64,000 bases of DNA from an uncultured Sphingomonadaceae bacterium. GTDB lineage: Bacteria > Pseudomonadota > Alphaproteobacteria > Sphingomonadales > Sphingomonadaceae. Shown in pieces: positions 17,909 to 27,503 of this stretch (position 1 is the first letter of the stretch; each line of letters opens with the position of its first letter). Below the pieces are notes generated by a model. The model saw nothing but the letters and a program-made list of their open reading frames with translations, was not told the DNA's origin and did no database searches. A program made the translations under genes and the position numbers. Location: contig CANMNF010000002.1 in the NCBI GenBank assembly GCA_947499255.1, positions 880,430-944,429 on the forward strand, written 5' to 3'.

Positions 17909-20472
17909 TGGTGCGCCTTTTGTTGGACCGAATAGTGGGCTGTCTCAAGCATGCCGGGTACCTTGCGAGTTCGGAAAGCATCGCTGAAGATAATGCCGCG
18001 AATGATCGTCTGGAAGCGATAGTCATCGGCTGCCGATTGCGCAGCAATGTCGCGAACCAGCGGCATGTCATTGGCCTCCAAACCGCGAGCAAGCGCATAG
18101 GTCATCAGCCGCTCGGTCAGAGCTCTTGCGAACTCGTCGCGCCGGTCCATCAGGATGTTTTGCAACCCGTCAATCCCAGCGAAAGGCGTGCCATCTGGCA
18201 GAATAGCTGTGGTGTCGATCGGCTCACCGCCATCTGTGTCGCGCCATGCCCCAACAGCATCGAAGTTTTCCAAAGCATAGCCCAGCGGGTCCATCCGCTT
18301 GTGACACGAGGCGCAGGCTGGATCACTGCTGTGGCGTTCCAATTGTTCGCGCGCTGTAAGCTTTTGGCCATCGACCACTGCCTGCAGGGTAGGAATGTCT
18401 GGTGGGGGCGGAGGTGGCGGCGCGGCGAGAATATTGTCCAGCACCCATTTGCCACGGCGCACCACTGAGGTGTGATTGTTGAACGAGGTTACCGTCAGGA
18501 TGCTGCCTTGCCCCAGCAGGCCGCCGCGCTTCCACTCAGGCACCAGATTGACTTTGCGAAACGCAGTGCCGGTAACACCGGGAATACCATAATGTTGTGC
18601 CAAGCGCTCATTCAAGAATGTGTAGTCTGCGGAGATGAAATCTAGCACAGGCCGGTTAGCACGCAGCACATGATCGAAGAACATTTCCGTCTCGCGCGCC
18701 ATCGCCCGTTGCAGGCGCTTGTCGAAATCGGGGAACACTTCAATATCAGGGCGCTGTTCAGCAAGATTGCGCAGATAGAGCCATTGCCCGGCGAAATTCT
18801 GCGTCAGCGCATCTGCCCTTGGATCATCAATCATCCGGGTGATCTGCGCATCAAGCACGTGCGGACGGGACAATTCGCCTGCATCAGCCAGATCAAGCAG
18901 TTCATCGTCAGGAATGCTGCTCCACAAAAACAGCGCTAGACGTGTTGCCAGTTCATGATCGTTGAGCGTGTAGATCGCGCCGGGAAATGCCTTGTCGGGA
19001 ACCCGCTCAACCGCAAACAGAAATTGTGGCGAAACCAGCAGAGCTTCAACAGCTGCGGAAATGCCATGCCTGAACCCTCGCGCATCACGCTCCCCCTGAT
19101 AGATCGACAGCAGCGGCGCAATATCATCTTGCGTCACAGATCGGCGCCAGGCCTTGCGCGCCAGCCGCATAATGATCGAGGAAGCGCAGCTTGCCTCTTG
19201 TGCCGCGGTTTGCGGATCGCAGCTGAATACCAGCTGTGTGCTTGGCGTATCGGGTTTGCCTTGCGCAGCGAACGGTCCGGTCACATCAATCTGCAAGATG
19301 TCCCGCGGAAAATTCTGCTGCGAATAGCGCGCGTGCATCCGGAAGGACGGGACTTCAATCGTACTCGCTCGGCGTCCATCCACCCAGATGTCGAGCGGCA
19401 AAGAGCGCGGCTCATCAACAGGCAGTGGCACGTAATCGGTCGAATTGCGCAAGGTCTGCACTGTTTCAAGCGGTGCCCGCTCACGGCGGAATGCAAGCCC
19501 GATTTCATGAGCGCCAGCGGTCAGCGGAACCCGCAAGGAAAAACGATCCTCGCGTTCGCGATCGGTCTCATTGTTGGTGTTGGCATTTAGCCAAGTGGCA
19601 ATTTCATATTCGCCATCATGAGGCGCATAATATTGCACCAGCCAACCGCCGCGCGAGGCCAGTGGCAGCAGCGGATGCGCTCGTTCGTTAAAAGCAGGGA
19701 CGCCGGAATTCTGGACTGAACCGTCTTTGGGTACCTGATAAATTGTCGCTACTTCACGCGTGGATGAAAGGCCGGTTGCAATGCGCCCGACTTTGCCAGC
19801 CACCGCCACATACCGTTCCATCAAGGTCGGCGATACGCTGAGAACATCAGCGATATTGTCAAAACCAAAGCCGGAATTGTCACGCGGCAGTTCTTCGCTG
19901 AAATCAATTTCTAGCGCGAGCAGATCGCGCACGGCATTGGCATATTCTGCACGGTTGAGCCGTCGGAACGTGGCTGTACCGGGATCAGGATTGGCTGTAG
20001 TGTAAGCGGCCCGCGCCTGTTCCAGCCAGCTGACGAATTGCGCCCGTTCTGCTGGATCGGGCTGGCGTTTGTCACTGGGCGGCATTTCGCCCGATTCCAT
20101 CCGCCGCAGGATTTTCTCCCATTCCGCAGCGTTTTGTCCGCTGTGCAGATCATCAAGCGTTAGCGCATCAACCGATAGATCCGCCGTCTGATCGAAATCA
20201 TTGTGGCATTGCCAACAATATTTTTCGAGCATCGTAGAGGCTGCGGCAGGCGGCTGCGGGAGCGAGTAATCAGACGCGATCTCAATCAACGGTGTTTGCG
20301 CAGGAGCGCTTATGGGAGATGTTTCATTCGCATAGACTGCCGCTGCAGCACTGAGCGTACCAAACATCAAAATCAGGCTCGACAGCCTTCCCCCGTTAAG
20401 CCTGCGAACAATCGCTACCCGGTCCATGCCGCCGCGATCGCGCCGCTCATCGCTTCTGCAAATATTAGCCAT
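17905..20472 (-). CDS. DUF1587/DUF1592/DUF1595/DUF1588/DUF1585 multidomain protein with cytochrome c-type motifs
   Basis: YCWQCHNDFDQTADLSVDALTLDDLHSG, EWEKILRRMESGEMPPSDKRQPDPAERAQFVSWL, FRRLNRAEYANAVRDLLALEIDFSEELPRDNSGFGFDN, DPACASCHKRMDPLGYALENFDAVGAWRD; start uncertain (20427/20472/20547). Confidence 0.85.
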   Translation of the reverse strand: MANICRSDERRDRGGMDRVAIVRRLNGGRLSSLILMFGTLSAAAAVYANETSPISAPAQTPLIEIASDYSLPQPPAAASTMLEKYCWQCHNDFDQTADLSVDALTLDDLHSGQNAAEWEKILRRMESGEMPPSDKRQPDPAERAQFVSWLEQARAAYTTANPDPGTATFRRLNRAEYANAVRDLLALEIDFSEELPRDNSGFGFDNIADVLSVSPTLMERYVAVAGKVGRIATGLSSTREVATIYQVPKDGSVQNSGVPAFNERAHPLLPLASRGGWLVQYYAPHDGEYEIATWLNANTNNETDREREDRFSLRVPLTAGAHEIGLAFRRERAPLETVQTLRNSTDYVPLPVDEPRSLPLDIWVDGRRASTIEVPSFRMHARYSQQNFPRDILQIDVTGPFAAQGKPDTPSTQLVFSCDPQTAAQEASCASSIIMRLARKAWRRSVTQDDIAPLLSIYQGERDARGFRHGISAAVEALLVSPQFLFAVERVPDKAFPGAIYTLNDHELATRLALFLWSSIPDDELLDLADAGELSRPHVLDAQITRMIDDPRADALTQNFAGQWLYLRNLAEQRPDIEVFPDFDKRLQRAMARETEMFFDHVLRANRPVLDFISADYTFLNERLAQHYGIPGVTGTAFRKVNLVPEWKRGGLLGQGSILTVTSFNNHTSVVRRGKWVLDNILAAPPPPPPPDIPTLQAVVDGQKLTAREQLERHSSDPACASCHKRMDPLGYALENFDAVGAWRDTDGGEPIDTTAILPDGTPFAGIDGLQNILMDRRDEFARALTERLMTYALARGLEANDMPLVRDIAAQSAADDYRFQTIIRGIIFSDAFRTRKVPGMLETAHYSVQQKAHQ

Positions 20473-20895
20473 GACGATGGAGTATGGTGTGAGGGTGATC
20501 TCGTCTATTGCAAATTTAATGCAAAGGCGTTCGAAAAAACCGCACACAAGCGGAGACGGCTCTTATTAAGCCTATTTTATCGCTTAAATTCAGGCAATTG
20601 CTCAAATATGCCTTCATGGAGGCACTATGAAATTTGCTTAGCCAACCTGGTCAATTCAATAAGGTTTGAATTATCTGCGCCCTTGGTTGCACATTGCCCA
20701 AGTGATTGCTGCGGCCAATTGTCACGGTTGGTCCCTATCGTAAGCTGGCTGACAATATCTCCGCTCTAGATCACGTGGACGTTGGGCCACTTTCGCAAGT
20801 AGCGCCAACGCCCAGCACGATCACATGTTGATAAGCGCGGTGCCGCTCATCGGTTGGTCAAGCTGCGTGCTGATAACAGGGAGGAATGCTCCTGA

Positions 20896-22305
20896 TCAGC
20901 CTTTCATATCCTCAAGTTCCATGCCTTTGGTTTCGCGCACCATAAGCCACACGAATGCCACCGAGATCGCCGCGCTGATCGCGTAAAACCCGTAAGCTCC
21001 GGTAAGGCCAATGCTTGCCAGCATGATGGGGAAAGTCATGGTGATGCCGAAATTGGCGATCCACTGGGAGAAACCGCTCACCGCGAGCCCGCTGCCGCGG
21101 ATCTGGTTGGGGAACATCTCGCCCAGCATTACCCACATAACCGGGCCCCAGCTAAAGTTGAACAGCGCAACATACGCATTGGCAGCGATCAACGCGGTCA
21201 CCCCGGCATTGTCCGACAAGGCCAGTTTGCCATCGACCAGAGAGCCGCTGCTGAACGAAATTGCCATGGTTGCCAGCGTGATCGCCATTCCGATTGAACC
21301 GATCAACAATAGCGGTTTGCGGCCCACGCGATCAATCAATGCGATGGCGGCAACAACCGCAGCGATGGATATCGAACCGCTGAGGATATTGATCTTCAGA
21401 GCATCGCTTTCGCTAAAGCCGACAGCCTGCCAAAGAACGGCGCCGTAATAGAATACAACGTTGATACCAACCAGCTGCTGGAACACGGCAAGCCCGATAC
21501 CGGTCCACACTATTTTGCGAATCTTGCCAGTGTGCTTGTCCATCAGGTCGGATAGGCGCGGCGCGTGATCGGACGCGATCGAGGTTTCGATCTCGGTCAC
21601 TTTGCGCTGTGCGTATCCAGATCCGAACAAACGTTCCAGGACGCTGCGAGCATCCGCTTGGCGTGCCTTGGATACAAGAAAGCGCGGGCTTTCCGGAATA
21701 AAGAACAGCGCAATCAGGAAGATCGAGGCAGGGATCAGTTCCATCCAGAACATCCACCGCCATGCTTCAAAGCCCAACCACAATGGCGTGGTGGACGATC
21801 CGGCGAATTCCGCGAGCAGATAATTGGAGAGAAAAGCCGCTGTCAGGCCGATGATGATCATCACCTGTTGAATGCTGGACAGCCGCCCGCGCAAATTGGC
21901 AGGCGTCACTTCGCTGATGTAAACAGGTGCCAGCACACTTGCCGCGCCCACGGCAAATCCGCCGATGATGCGGTACAGCACGAATTCGATGGAGCTGCCG
22001 GCAACGCCTGATCCAAATGCGCTAATGATGAAAAGGAACGCGGCAATTAACAGCGTTTTCTTGCGGCCGAGGATATCTGCCAGCCGTCCGGCCACAAATG
22101 CGCCAATGGCACAACCCAGCAACATGGAGGCGACATTGAAGCCTGTACCGACATCGTCCGAGCCAAAGGCGATGCGCAATCCATCAACCGTACCGTTGAT
22201 AACCCCGCTATCAAAACCGAACAAGAAGCCACCAAGGGTCGCCACAGCCACAATCGCTGTGATCAGTCCCATATTCGCCTGTTGCGTCTCATCTACCATC
22301 AACAT
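20896..22305 (-). CDS. MFS sugar porter (XylE/GalP-like sugar:H+ symporter)
   Basis: GGFLFGFDSGVINGT, GRLADILGRKKTLL, PVYISEVTPANLRGRLSSIQQ, FIPESPRFLV, DRVGRKPLLL; adjacent to the xyl genes. Confidence 0.88.
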   Translation of the reverse strand: MLMVDETQQANMGLITAIVAVATLGGFLFGFDSGVINGTVDGLRIAFGSDDVGTGFNVASMLLGCAIGAFVAGRLADILGRKKTLLIAAFLFIISAFGSGVAGSSIEFVLYRIIGGFAVGAASVLAPVYISEVTPANLRGRLSSIQQVMIIIGLTAAFLSNYLLAEFAGSSTTPLWLGFEAWRWMFWMELIPASIFLIALFFIPESPRFLVSKARQADARSVLERLFGSGYAQRKVTEIETSIASDHAPRLSDLMDKHTGKIRKIVWTGIGLAVFQQLVGINVVFYYGAVLWQAVGFSESDALKINILSGSISIAAVVAAIALIDRVGRKPLLLIGSIGMAITLATMAISFSSGSLVDGKLALSDNAGVTALIAANAYVALFNFSWGPVMWVMLGEMFPNQIRGSGLAVSGFSQWIANFGITMTFPIMLASIGLTGAYGFYAISAAISVAFVWLMVRETKGMELEDMKG

Positions 22306-22353
22306 TCTCCCCCAAGTCAGATCTGTTGCCCAACTTTATGATAGCGCTTCCCG

Positions 22354-22383
22354 GTGTGTTCACCCGGCGTGTGTTCACCCGGC
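22354..22383. repeat. Perfect tandem direct repeat 2 x GTGTGTTCACCCGGC
   Basis: Read directly: gtgtgttcacccggc gtgtgttcacccggc, in the divergent intergenic region between sugar porter and xylX. Confidence 0.9.
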
Positions 22384-22427
22384 AGCCCGAACGCTGTAGG
22401 CACAGTCACGAAGATTGTCTCGCAAAA

Positions 22428-22449
22428 ATGTGAGCGATAATGCTCACAT
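22428..22449. promoter_or_regulatory. Palindromic operator candidate ATGTGAGC-GATAAT-GCTCACAT
   Basis: Perfect 8-bp arms with 6-nt centre in the sugar porter/xylX divergent intergenic region. Confidence 0.55.
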
Positions 22450-22608
22450 GTAAAAAAGGCATGGCGTCCAAACGTAGCTGAACAAATGCTCGTGAGGACA
22501 TGCGAAGCAGCCATCTCCATTGAGTTTGAGCATAAAGCCAATTGCGCCAATCGCCACACTCTTTGCGCAAAACCAAGCACATTCGATCAAATCGGCAAAC
22601 GCGCATGA

Positions 22609-22630
22609 TGCGATATGGTGCGATATGACG
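22609..22630. promoter_or_regulatory. Tandem TGCGATATGG/TGCGATATGA element upstream of xylX
   Basis: 10-bp-period repeat; near-identical sequence recurs between xylD and xylA (27504-27549). Confidence 0.45.
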
Positions 22631-22715
22631 CCAATTATCAAACCGGCTGAACACCGATGATTGGTCTTGCCCGGTCTTCACCCTCACATTAGGTAGGCGT
22701 ATCGAAAAGGGGTCC

Positions 22716-23843
22716 ATGATGCGTCAGTCAATTGTTGAAGTTTTGCCGGAAGATTTTGCACAAGGTTTGTTTTTGGGTCGCGCGCTGTCGCCGCAGGGGC
22801 CATGTGTCATCGCCATTCGCGCTGGTACGATTTACGATCTGACCGAAAACGTCGCAACCTCATCGGGAGCGGTGGCAAGGCGCAACTTCGCAGGAGGGCG
22901 CGAGCTGGGCCCGGTTGCCGATGGTTTGCCCGAAGGCTGGCGTCTGATCGCGCCAATCGACCTGCAATGTATTAAAGCTGCCGGGGTGACATTTGCGCTG
23001 TCCGCAATCGAACGCGTAATCGAAGAACGCGCGCGCGGCGATGCGTCCAGAGCAGCGGAAATCCGCGGCCAGCTGGAAGAGCTTATGGGCACCGGCATTC
23101 GTTCGGTAAAACCAGGCAGCGAAGAGGCCGAACAGCTGAAAGCGGCTTTGATCGCGGAAGGAATGTGGTCACAATATCTAGAGGTCGCAATCGGCCCCGA
23201 TGCGGAAATTTTCTCCAAGTCGCCCGTGCTGTCATCGGTTGGTGCAGGAGAAGATATTGGCGTCCGATCTGATTCAGACTGGAACAATCCCGAACCCGAA
23301 ATCGTGCTGGTATGTGATGCAGCTGGCGAGATCGTGGGGGCAACGCTTGGCAATGATGTCAATCTGCGCGATTTTGAAGGGCGTTCAGCGCTGCTGTTAT
23401 CCAAAGCCAAGGACAACAATGCCAGCTGTTCGATCGGTCCGTTCATCCGCCTGTTCGATGATGGTTTCACCATCGATGACGTGCGCGAGAGCGAAGTGCA
23501 GCTTACAATCGAGGGTACCGATGGTTACCGTCTGGAAGGAACGAACAGGATGGCGGAAATCAGCCGCGATCCGCTCGATCTGGTCGCACAATGCCTGTCT
23601 GAACATCAGTATCCTGATGGATTTGTGTTGTTTTGCGGGACGTTGTTTGCGCCCACGCAGGATCGCGACACGCCCGGCGCTGGCTTCACGCACAAGATGG
23701 GCGATACGGTTACAATTGCATCGCGCAAGATCGGATCGCTTGAAAACGTGGTCACGACTTCCAAGGAAGCCGATCCGTGGGAAACCGGCATCGGTGATTT
23801 CGTCCGTAACCTTGCCGGACGCGGCCTGATCGAGCGGATCTGA
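22716..23843 (+). CDS. xylX: Fumarylacetoacetate hydrolase family protein, probable 2-keto-3-deoxy-D-xylonate dehydratase (XylX-like)
   Basis: LFLGRALSPQGPCVIAIRAGTIYDLTENVATSSG, NNPEPEIVLVCDAAGEIVGATLGNDVNLRDFEGRSALLLSKAKDNNASCSIGPFIRLFD; first gene of the xyl cluster. Confidence 0.8.
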   Translation: MMRQSIVEVLPEDFAQGLFLGRALSPQGPCVIAIRAGTIYDLTENVATSSGAVARRNFAGGRELGPVADGLPEGWRLIAPIDLQCIKAAGVTFALSAIERVIEERARGDASRAAEIRGQLEELMGTGIRSVKPGSEEAEQLKAALIAEGMWSQYLEVAIGPDAEIFSKSPVLSSVGAGEDIGVRSDSDWNNPEPEIVLVCDAAGEIVGATLGNDVNLRDFEGRSALLLSKAKDNNASCSIGPFIRLFDDGFTIDDVRESEVQLTIEGTDGYRLEGTNRMAEISRDPLDLVAQCLSEHQYPDGFVLFCGTLFAPTQDRDTPGAGFTHKMGDTVTIASRKIGSLENVVTTSKEADPWETGIGDFVRNLAGRGLIERI

Positions 23844-23849
23844 ACCAGC

Positions 23850-24668
23850 ATGGACAAGACAGCCGCACCATCCGAAAGCTCGGCGCAGTCTGGAGCGCTG
23901 CCTGAAGCGAAGTCAAGAGCGCAATATCCCAGTCTGACGGGCAAACGCGTCATCATTACCGGCGGCGGGTCCGGTATCGGGGAAGGCATCGTCGAAGCCT
24001 TCTGCGCGCAAGGTTCGCGCGTTGCATTCATTGATGTGCATGATCCCTCTTCCGGGGCGCTTGTCGACCGGCTTGCCGATGCGCAGCATAGCCCGATTTA
24101 CAATCGCTGCGATATTACCGATCTGGATACGTTGGCCAAAACTCTCGCCAATCTGCAGAGCGAACTGGGAGGGTGCGATGTTCTGATCAACAATGCCGGG
24201 AATGACGACCGGCACAGTCTTGGTGATGTTACGCCTGCTTATTGGGACGACTGCATGGCGGTCAATCTCAAGCATCAGTTCTTTGCCGCGCAGGCAGTGG
24301 TGCCTGCAATGAAAGAGGCTGGCGCTGGCAGTATAATCAATCTGGGATCTATCAGCTGGCATCTGGGGCTGGAAAATCTTTCAATTTACCAGACCGCGAA
24401 GGCTGCGATTGAAGGGCTAACGCGCAGCCTGGCGCGTGAGCTTGGTCGCGATGGTATCCGCGTTAATGCCATCATTCCCGGCAACGTGCAGACCCCGCGC
24501 CAGATGAAATGGTACACACCCGAAGGCGAAGCGGAAATTGTTGCGGCGCAATGTCTTACGGGCCGTATTCAACCGGCCGATATCGCTGCCATGGCGCTAT
24601 TCCTTGCCAGCGAAGATTCGCGGTTTTGCACCGCGCAAAACTACTGGGTCGATGCAGGATGGCGCTAA
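23850..24668 (+). CDS. xylB: Short-chain dehydrogenase, D-xylose 1-dehydrogenase (XylB-like)
   Basis: YPSLTGKRVIITGGGSGIGEGIVEAF, NNAGNDDRHSLGDVTPAYWDDCMAVNLKHQ, LGSISWHLGLENLSIYQTAKAAIEGLTR, WYTPEGEAEIVAAQCL, matching remembered Caulobacter XylB features. Confidence 0.87.
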   Translation: MDKTAAPSESSAQSGALPEAKSRAQYPSLTGKRVIITGGGSGIGEGIVEAFCAQGSRVAFIDVHDPSSGALVDRLADAQHSPIYNRCDITDLDTLAKTLANLQSELGGCDVLINNAGNDDRHSLGDVTPAYWDDCMAVNLKHQFFAAQAVVPAMKEAGAGSIINLGSISWHLGLENLSIYQTAKAAIEGLTRSLARELGRDGIRVNAIIPGNVQTPRQMKWYTPEGEAEIVAAQCLTGRIQPADIAAMALFLASEDSRFCTAQNYWVDAGWR

Positions 24669-25546
24669 GCCCCACAATCAGCCGCGTCGTCGATGCGAAA
24701 AGCCTGCTGGGTGAAGGCCCTGTCTGGGATGATGCGCGGCAAGTCTTGTGGTTCGTGGACATCAAGGCGAAACGCTTGTGGCAATACAATCCTGCGACAC
24801 AGGCAAGCTGGCATGCCGATGCGCCGGGCCAGATTGGCTGGGCGCTTCCTGCCAAAGGTGGCAAGCTGCTGTGCGGCTTGCAATCCGGATTGTTCGTGTT
24901 CGATCCCGACAGCCGCAATTTTGAAAAGCTTATGTCTGTATCCGGAGAGCCCGCTGGCAATCGCCTCAATGATGCCTGTACCGATCCGTGGGGCCGGGTG
25001 TGGTTCGGCTCAATGGACGATGCAGAAGACGCGAAATCGGGCCGGTTCTATATGTTTGAGGCTGGGGCGATCAAAGCGCTCGGCCCTTCGCAAATCGCTA
25101 TAACCAACGGTCCGGCGTCCTCGCCTTCCGGGGACCGCATCTACTTTACCGACACGCTGGGCAAGCAGATCATGGTCGCTGCATTAAGCCGAGATGGAAG
25201 CTTGGGCGAAATCCGCCCCTTTGCCGATATCTCAGCAGATTTTCCTGACGCGTTTCCCGATGGTCCGATTGTCGATGCCGAAGAACATGTTTGGACAGGA
25301 TTGTATCTGGGGGCAGCGGCAGCGCGCTATTCGCCGGATGGCAAGCTGGTTGAAAAGGTAGCATTGCCTGCCCGCGATATCACCAAGCTGGCTTTTGGCG
25401 GGGCGGACCTGACGACGATATTTGCAACAACGGCCACCAAGGATCTGGACGACAGTGATATGACAGCCAATTGCGCTGCAGGATCGCTGCTGGCGTTCGA
25501 TCTGGGCATTCGCGGCGCACCTGTGACGCTGGCCCGTCTGGGGTAA
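24659..25546 (+). CDS. xylC: SMP-30/gluconolactonase family protein, probable xylonolactonase
   Basis: LGEGPVWDDARQVLWFVDIKAKRLWQYNPA, RLNDACTDPWGRVWFGSMDD; ATG at 24659 overlaps the xylB stop. Confidence 0.85.
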   Translation: MALSPTISRVVDAKSLLGEGPVWDDARQVLWFVDIKAKRLWQYNPATQASWHADAPGQIGWALPAKGGKLLCGLQSGLFVFDPDSRNFEKLMSVSGEPAGNRLNDACTDPWGRVWFGSMDDAEDAKSGRFYMFEAGAIKALGPSQIAITNGPASSPSGDRIYFTDTLGKQIMVAALSRDGSLGEIRPFADISADFPDAFPDGPIVDAEEHVWTGLYLGAAAARYSPDGKLVEKVALPARDITKLAFGGADLTTIFATTATKDLDDSDMTANCAAGSLLAFDLGIRGAPVTLARLG

Positions 25547-25635
25547 CCACCCCGATTGGACTGACACTCCGATTGGATTAACAAGCGGCGCTCACCAGAT
25601 ACTGATATTGCCAATGGTTTGGCGCCTATGGTCGA

Positions 25636-27426
25636 TTAATGGTTGTGGCGCGGCAATCCTTTCTTGCTGGTCTGGCGATATTTGAGCGCGAAATCCATGA
25701 CCCCGCCTTCGCCAAGCTGGCCCGTCTTTTCGCGAAAAAGCTCTTCCCAAGGCGTGTTGCTGGCAGGCATGGGCGCGGGCGGATTTTCAATCAGCCGCCG
25801 CGCAATCTCGGCTTCGTCCACCAATGCGTTGCATTCACCTGTATTGAGATCGACGGTAATCGTATCGCCGCTCTGTAACCAGGCCAATCCGCCGCCAGCT
25901 GCGCTTTCCGGGCTGGCGTTCAGGATCGAAGGGCTGTCGCTGGTGCCCGACTGGCGGCCATCGCCCAGCGTTGGCAACCATTGCATACCACTGCGAATGA
26001 GCGCGTCTGGTGGCTGCATATTGACCACCTCGGCGCTGCCTGGCCAACCGATCACCCCCGCACCGCGCACCACCAGAATGCAATCAGCATCTATGGCAAG
26101 GTCTGGATCATTGATGCGGTGGTGGTAATCATCGGCCCCGTCGAACACCACCGCGCGCCCTTCAAAAATACCTTCGGCACCCGGCCGTTGCAAATAGCGT
26201 TCGCGGAAATCATCCGAGATGACCGATGTCTTGAGTATGGCGAAATCAAACAGATTGCCTGAAAGTACCAAGAACCCGGCCTTTTCCTGCAACGGATCGC
26301 CAAAGGGCCGGATCATCTCACGGTCAGGGCTTTGCTTGCCCGATAGATTTTCGCCTATCGTTTGGCCGGTGCAAGTGAGGCTGTCTGCGTGCAGGATGCC
26401 AGCATCAGCCAGTTCCCACATGACAGCAGGTACGCCTCCGGCACGGTGGAACCGTTCACCAAGGTATTTTCCTGCTGGCTGCATGTTCAAAAGCAAAGGA
26501 AGATCGTACCCGTGCTCCTGCCAGATCGCCGGATCGAGCGGTACGCCGGCATGTGCAGCCATCGCCTGAATATGCGGCTGCGCGTTGGAAGATCCGCCGA
26601 TCACGCTGACGGTGGCGATGGCATTTTCGAATGCATCATGCGTCAGGATACGGCTTGGGCGCAGATCTTCCTGCACCATTTCCACGATCCTTTTGCCGGT
26701 CCGATAGGCCATCTGGCCGCGTTCGCGATACGGCGCGGGAATGGCGGCGCACCCTGTCAGGCTCAGTCCTAATGCTTCGGCCACTGCGTTCATGGTGCTG
26801 GCGGTGCCCATGGAATTGCAATGGCCTGCGCTGGGTGCGCTGGATGTAGCCCGGTCGAGAAATTCCTCCTCATTGATTTCCCCTGCGGCCAGTTTGCGGC
26901 GGCTACGCCAGATGACCGTGCCACTGCCAACCAGTTCGCCATCGTGCCAGCCATCCAGCATCGGTCCGCCGGAAAGGACGATGGCAGGTATATCCACGGT
27001 GCTGGCTGCCATGATCTGGCTGGGCGTGGTCTTATCGCAACCGGTGGTGAGGACAACACCGTCAATGGGATAGCCGTTTAGCAGTTCGACCAGACCCAGA
27101 TATAACAGGTTGCGGTCCAGAGCGGCAGTTGGGCGGCGGCAGTTTTCAAAGATCGGATGGACGGGAAATTCAATCGGAATGCCCCCGGCATCGCGAATAC
27201 CGTCACGGGTTCGCGTGGCCAGCGATACGTGGATGCGATTGCACGGCGATAAGTCGCTGCCAGATTGGGCGATGCCGATAATTGGCTTGCCGCTGCGCAA
27301 TTCTTCCGGCGTCACACCATAATTCATGAACCGCTCCAGATAGAGCGCGGTCATGTCCATCCTGTCCGGGTTATCAAACCAGTCGCGGCTGCGCAGGCGC
27401 GGTGGTTGCTTGTCAGAACCGCTCAC
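25636..27426 (-). CDS. xylD: IlvD/Edd-family dehydratase, D-xylonate dehydratase (XylD-like)
   Basis: RSRDWFDNPDRMDMTALYLERFMNYGVTPEELRSGKPIIGIAQSGSDLSPCNRIH, VVLTTGCDKTTPSQIMAA, SAPSAGHCNSMGTASTMNA, LPTLGDGRQSGTSDSPSILNASPESA, LPRHNH C-terminus. Confidence 0.92.
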   Translation of the reverse strand: MSGSDKQPPRLRSRDWFDNPDRMDMTALYLERFMNYGVTPEELRSGKPIIGIAQSGSDLSPCNRIHVSLATRTRDGIRDAGGIPIEFPVHPIFENCRRPTAALDRNLLYLGLVELLNGYPIDGVVLTTGCDKTTPSQIMAASTVDIPAIVLSGGPMLDGWHDGELVGSGTVIWRSRRKLAAGEINEEEFLDRATSSAPSAGHCNSMGTASTMNAVAEALGLSLTGCAAIPAPYRERGQMAYRTGKRIVEMVQEDLRPSRILTHDAFENAIATVSVIGGSSNAQPHIQAMAAHAGVPLDPAIWQEHGYDLPLLLNMQPAGKYLGERFHRAGGVPAVMWELADAGILHADSLTCTGQTIGENLSGKQSPDREMIRPFGDPLQEKAGFLVLSGNLFDFAILKTSVISDDFRERYLQRPGAEGIFEGRAVVFDGADDYHHRINDPDLAIDADCILVVRGAGVIGWPGSAEVVNMQPPDALIRSGMQWLPTLGDGRQSGTSDSPSILNASPESAAGGGLAWLQSGDTITVDLNTGECNALVDEAEIARRLIENPPAPMPASNTPWEELFREKTGQLGEGGVMDFALKYRQTSKKGLPRHNH

Positions 27427-27503
27427 GAAGCGATCTCGCGCCGGCTGGCTATATCACGAGGGTTTTGCGTATAGTGCAGGCACCTGCCCAAGATTTGCCA
27501 CAT

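Noticed and set aside
22429-22448. CRP/FNR-type site suggested by TGTGA...TCACA
   Set aside because: Spacer is 10 nt instead of the 6 nt of CRP sites; kept only as an unassigned palindrome.
25552-25577. Direct repeat CCGATTGGA x2 in the xylC/xylD convergent gap
   Set aside because: Short, lies downstream of both genes, likely chance or degenerate spacer.
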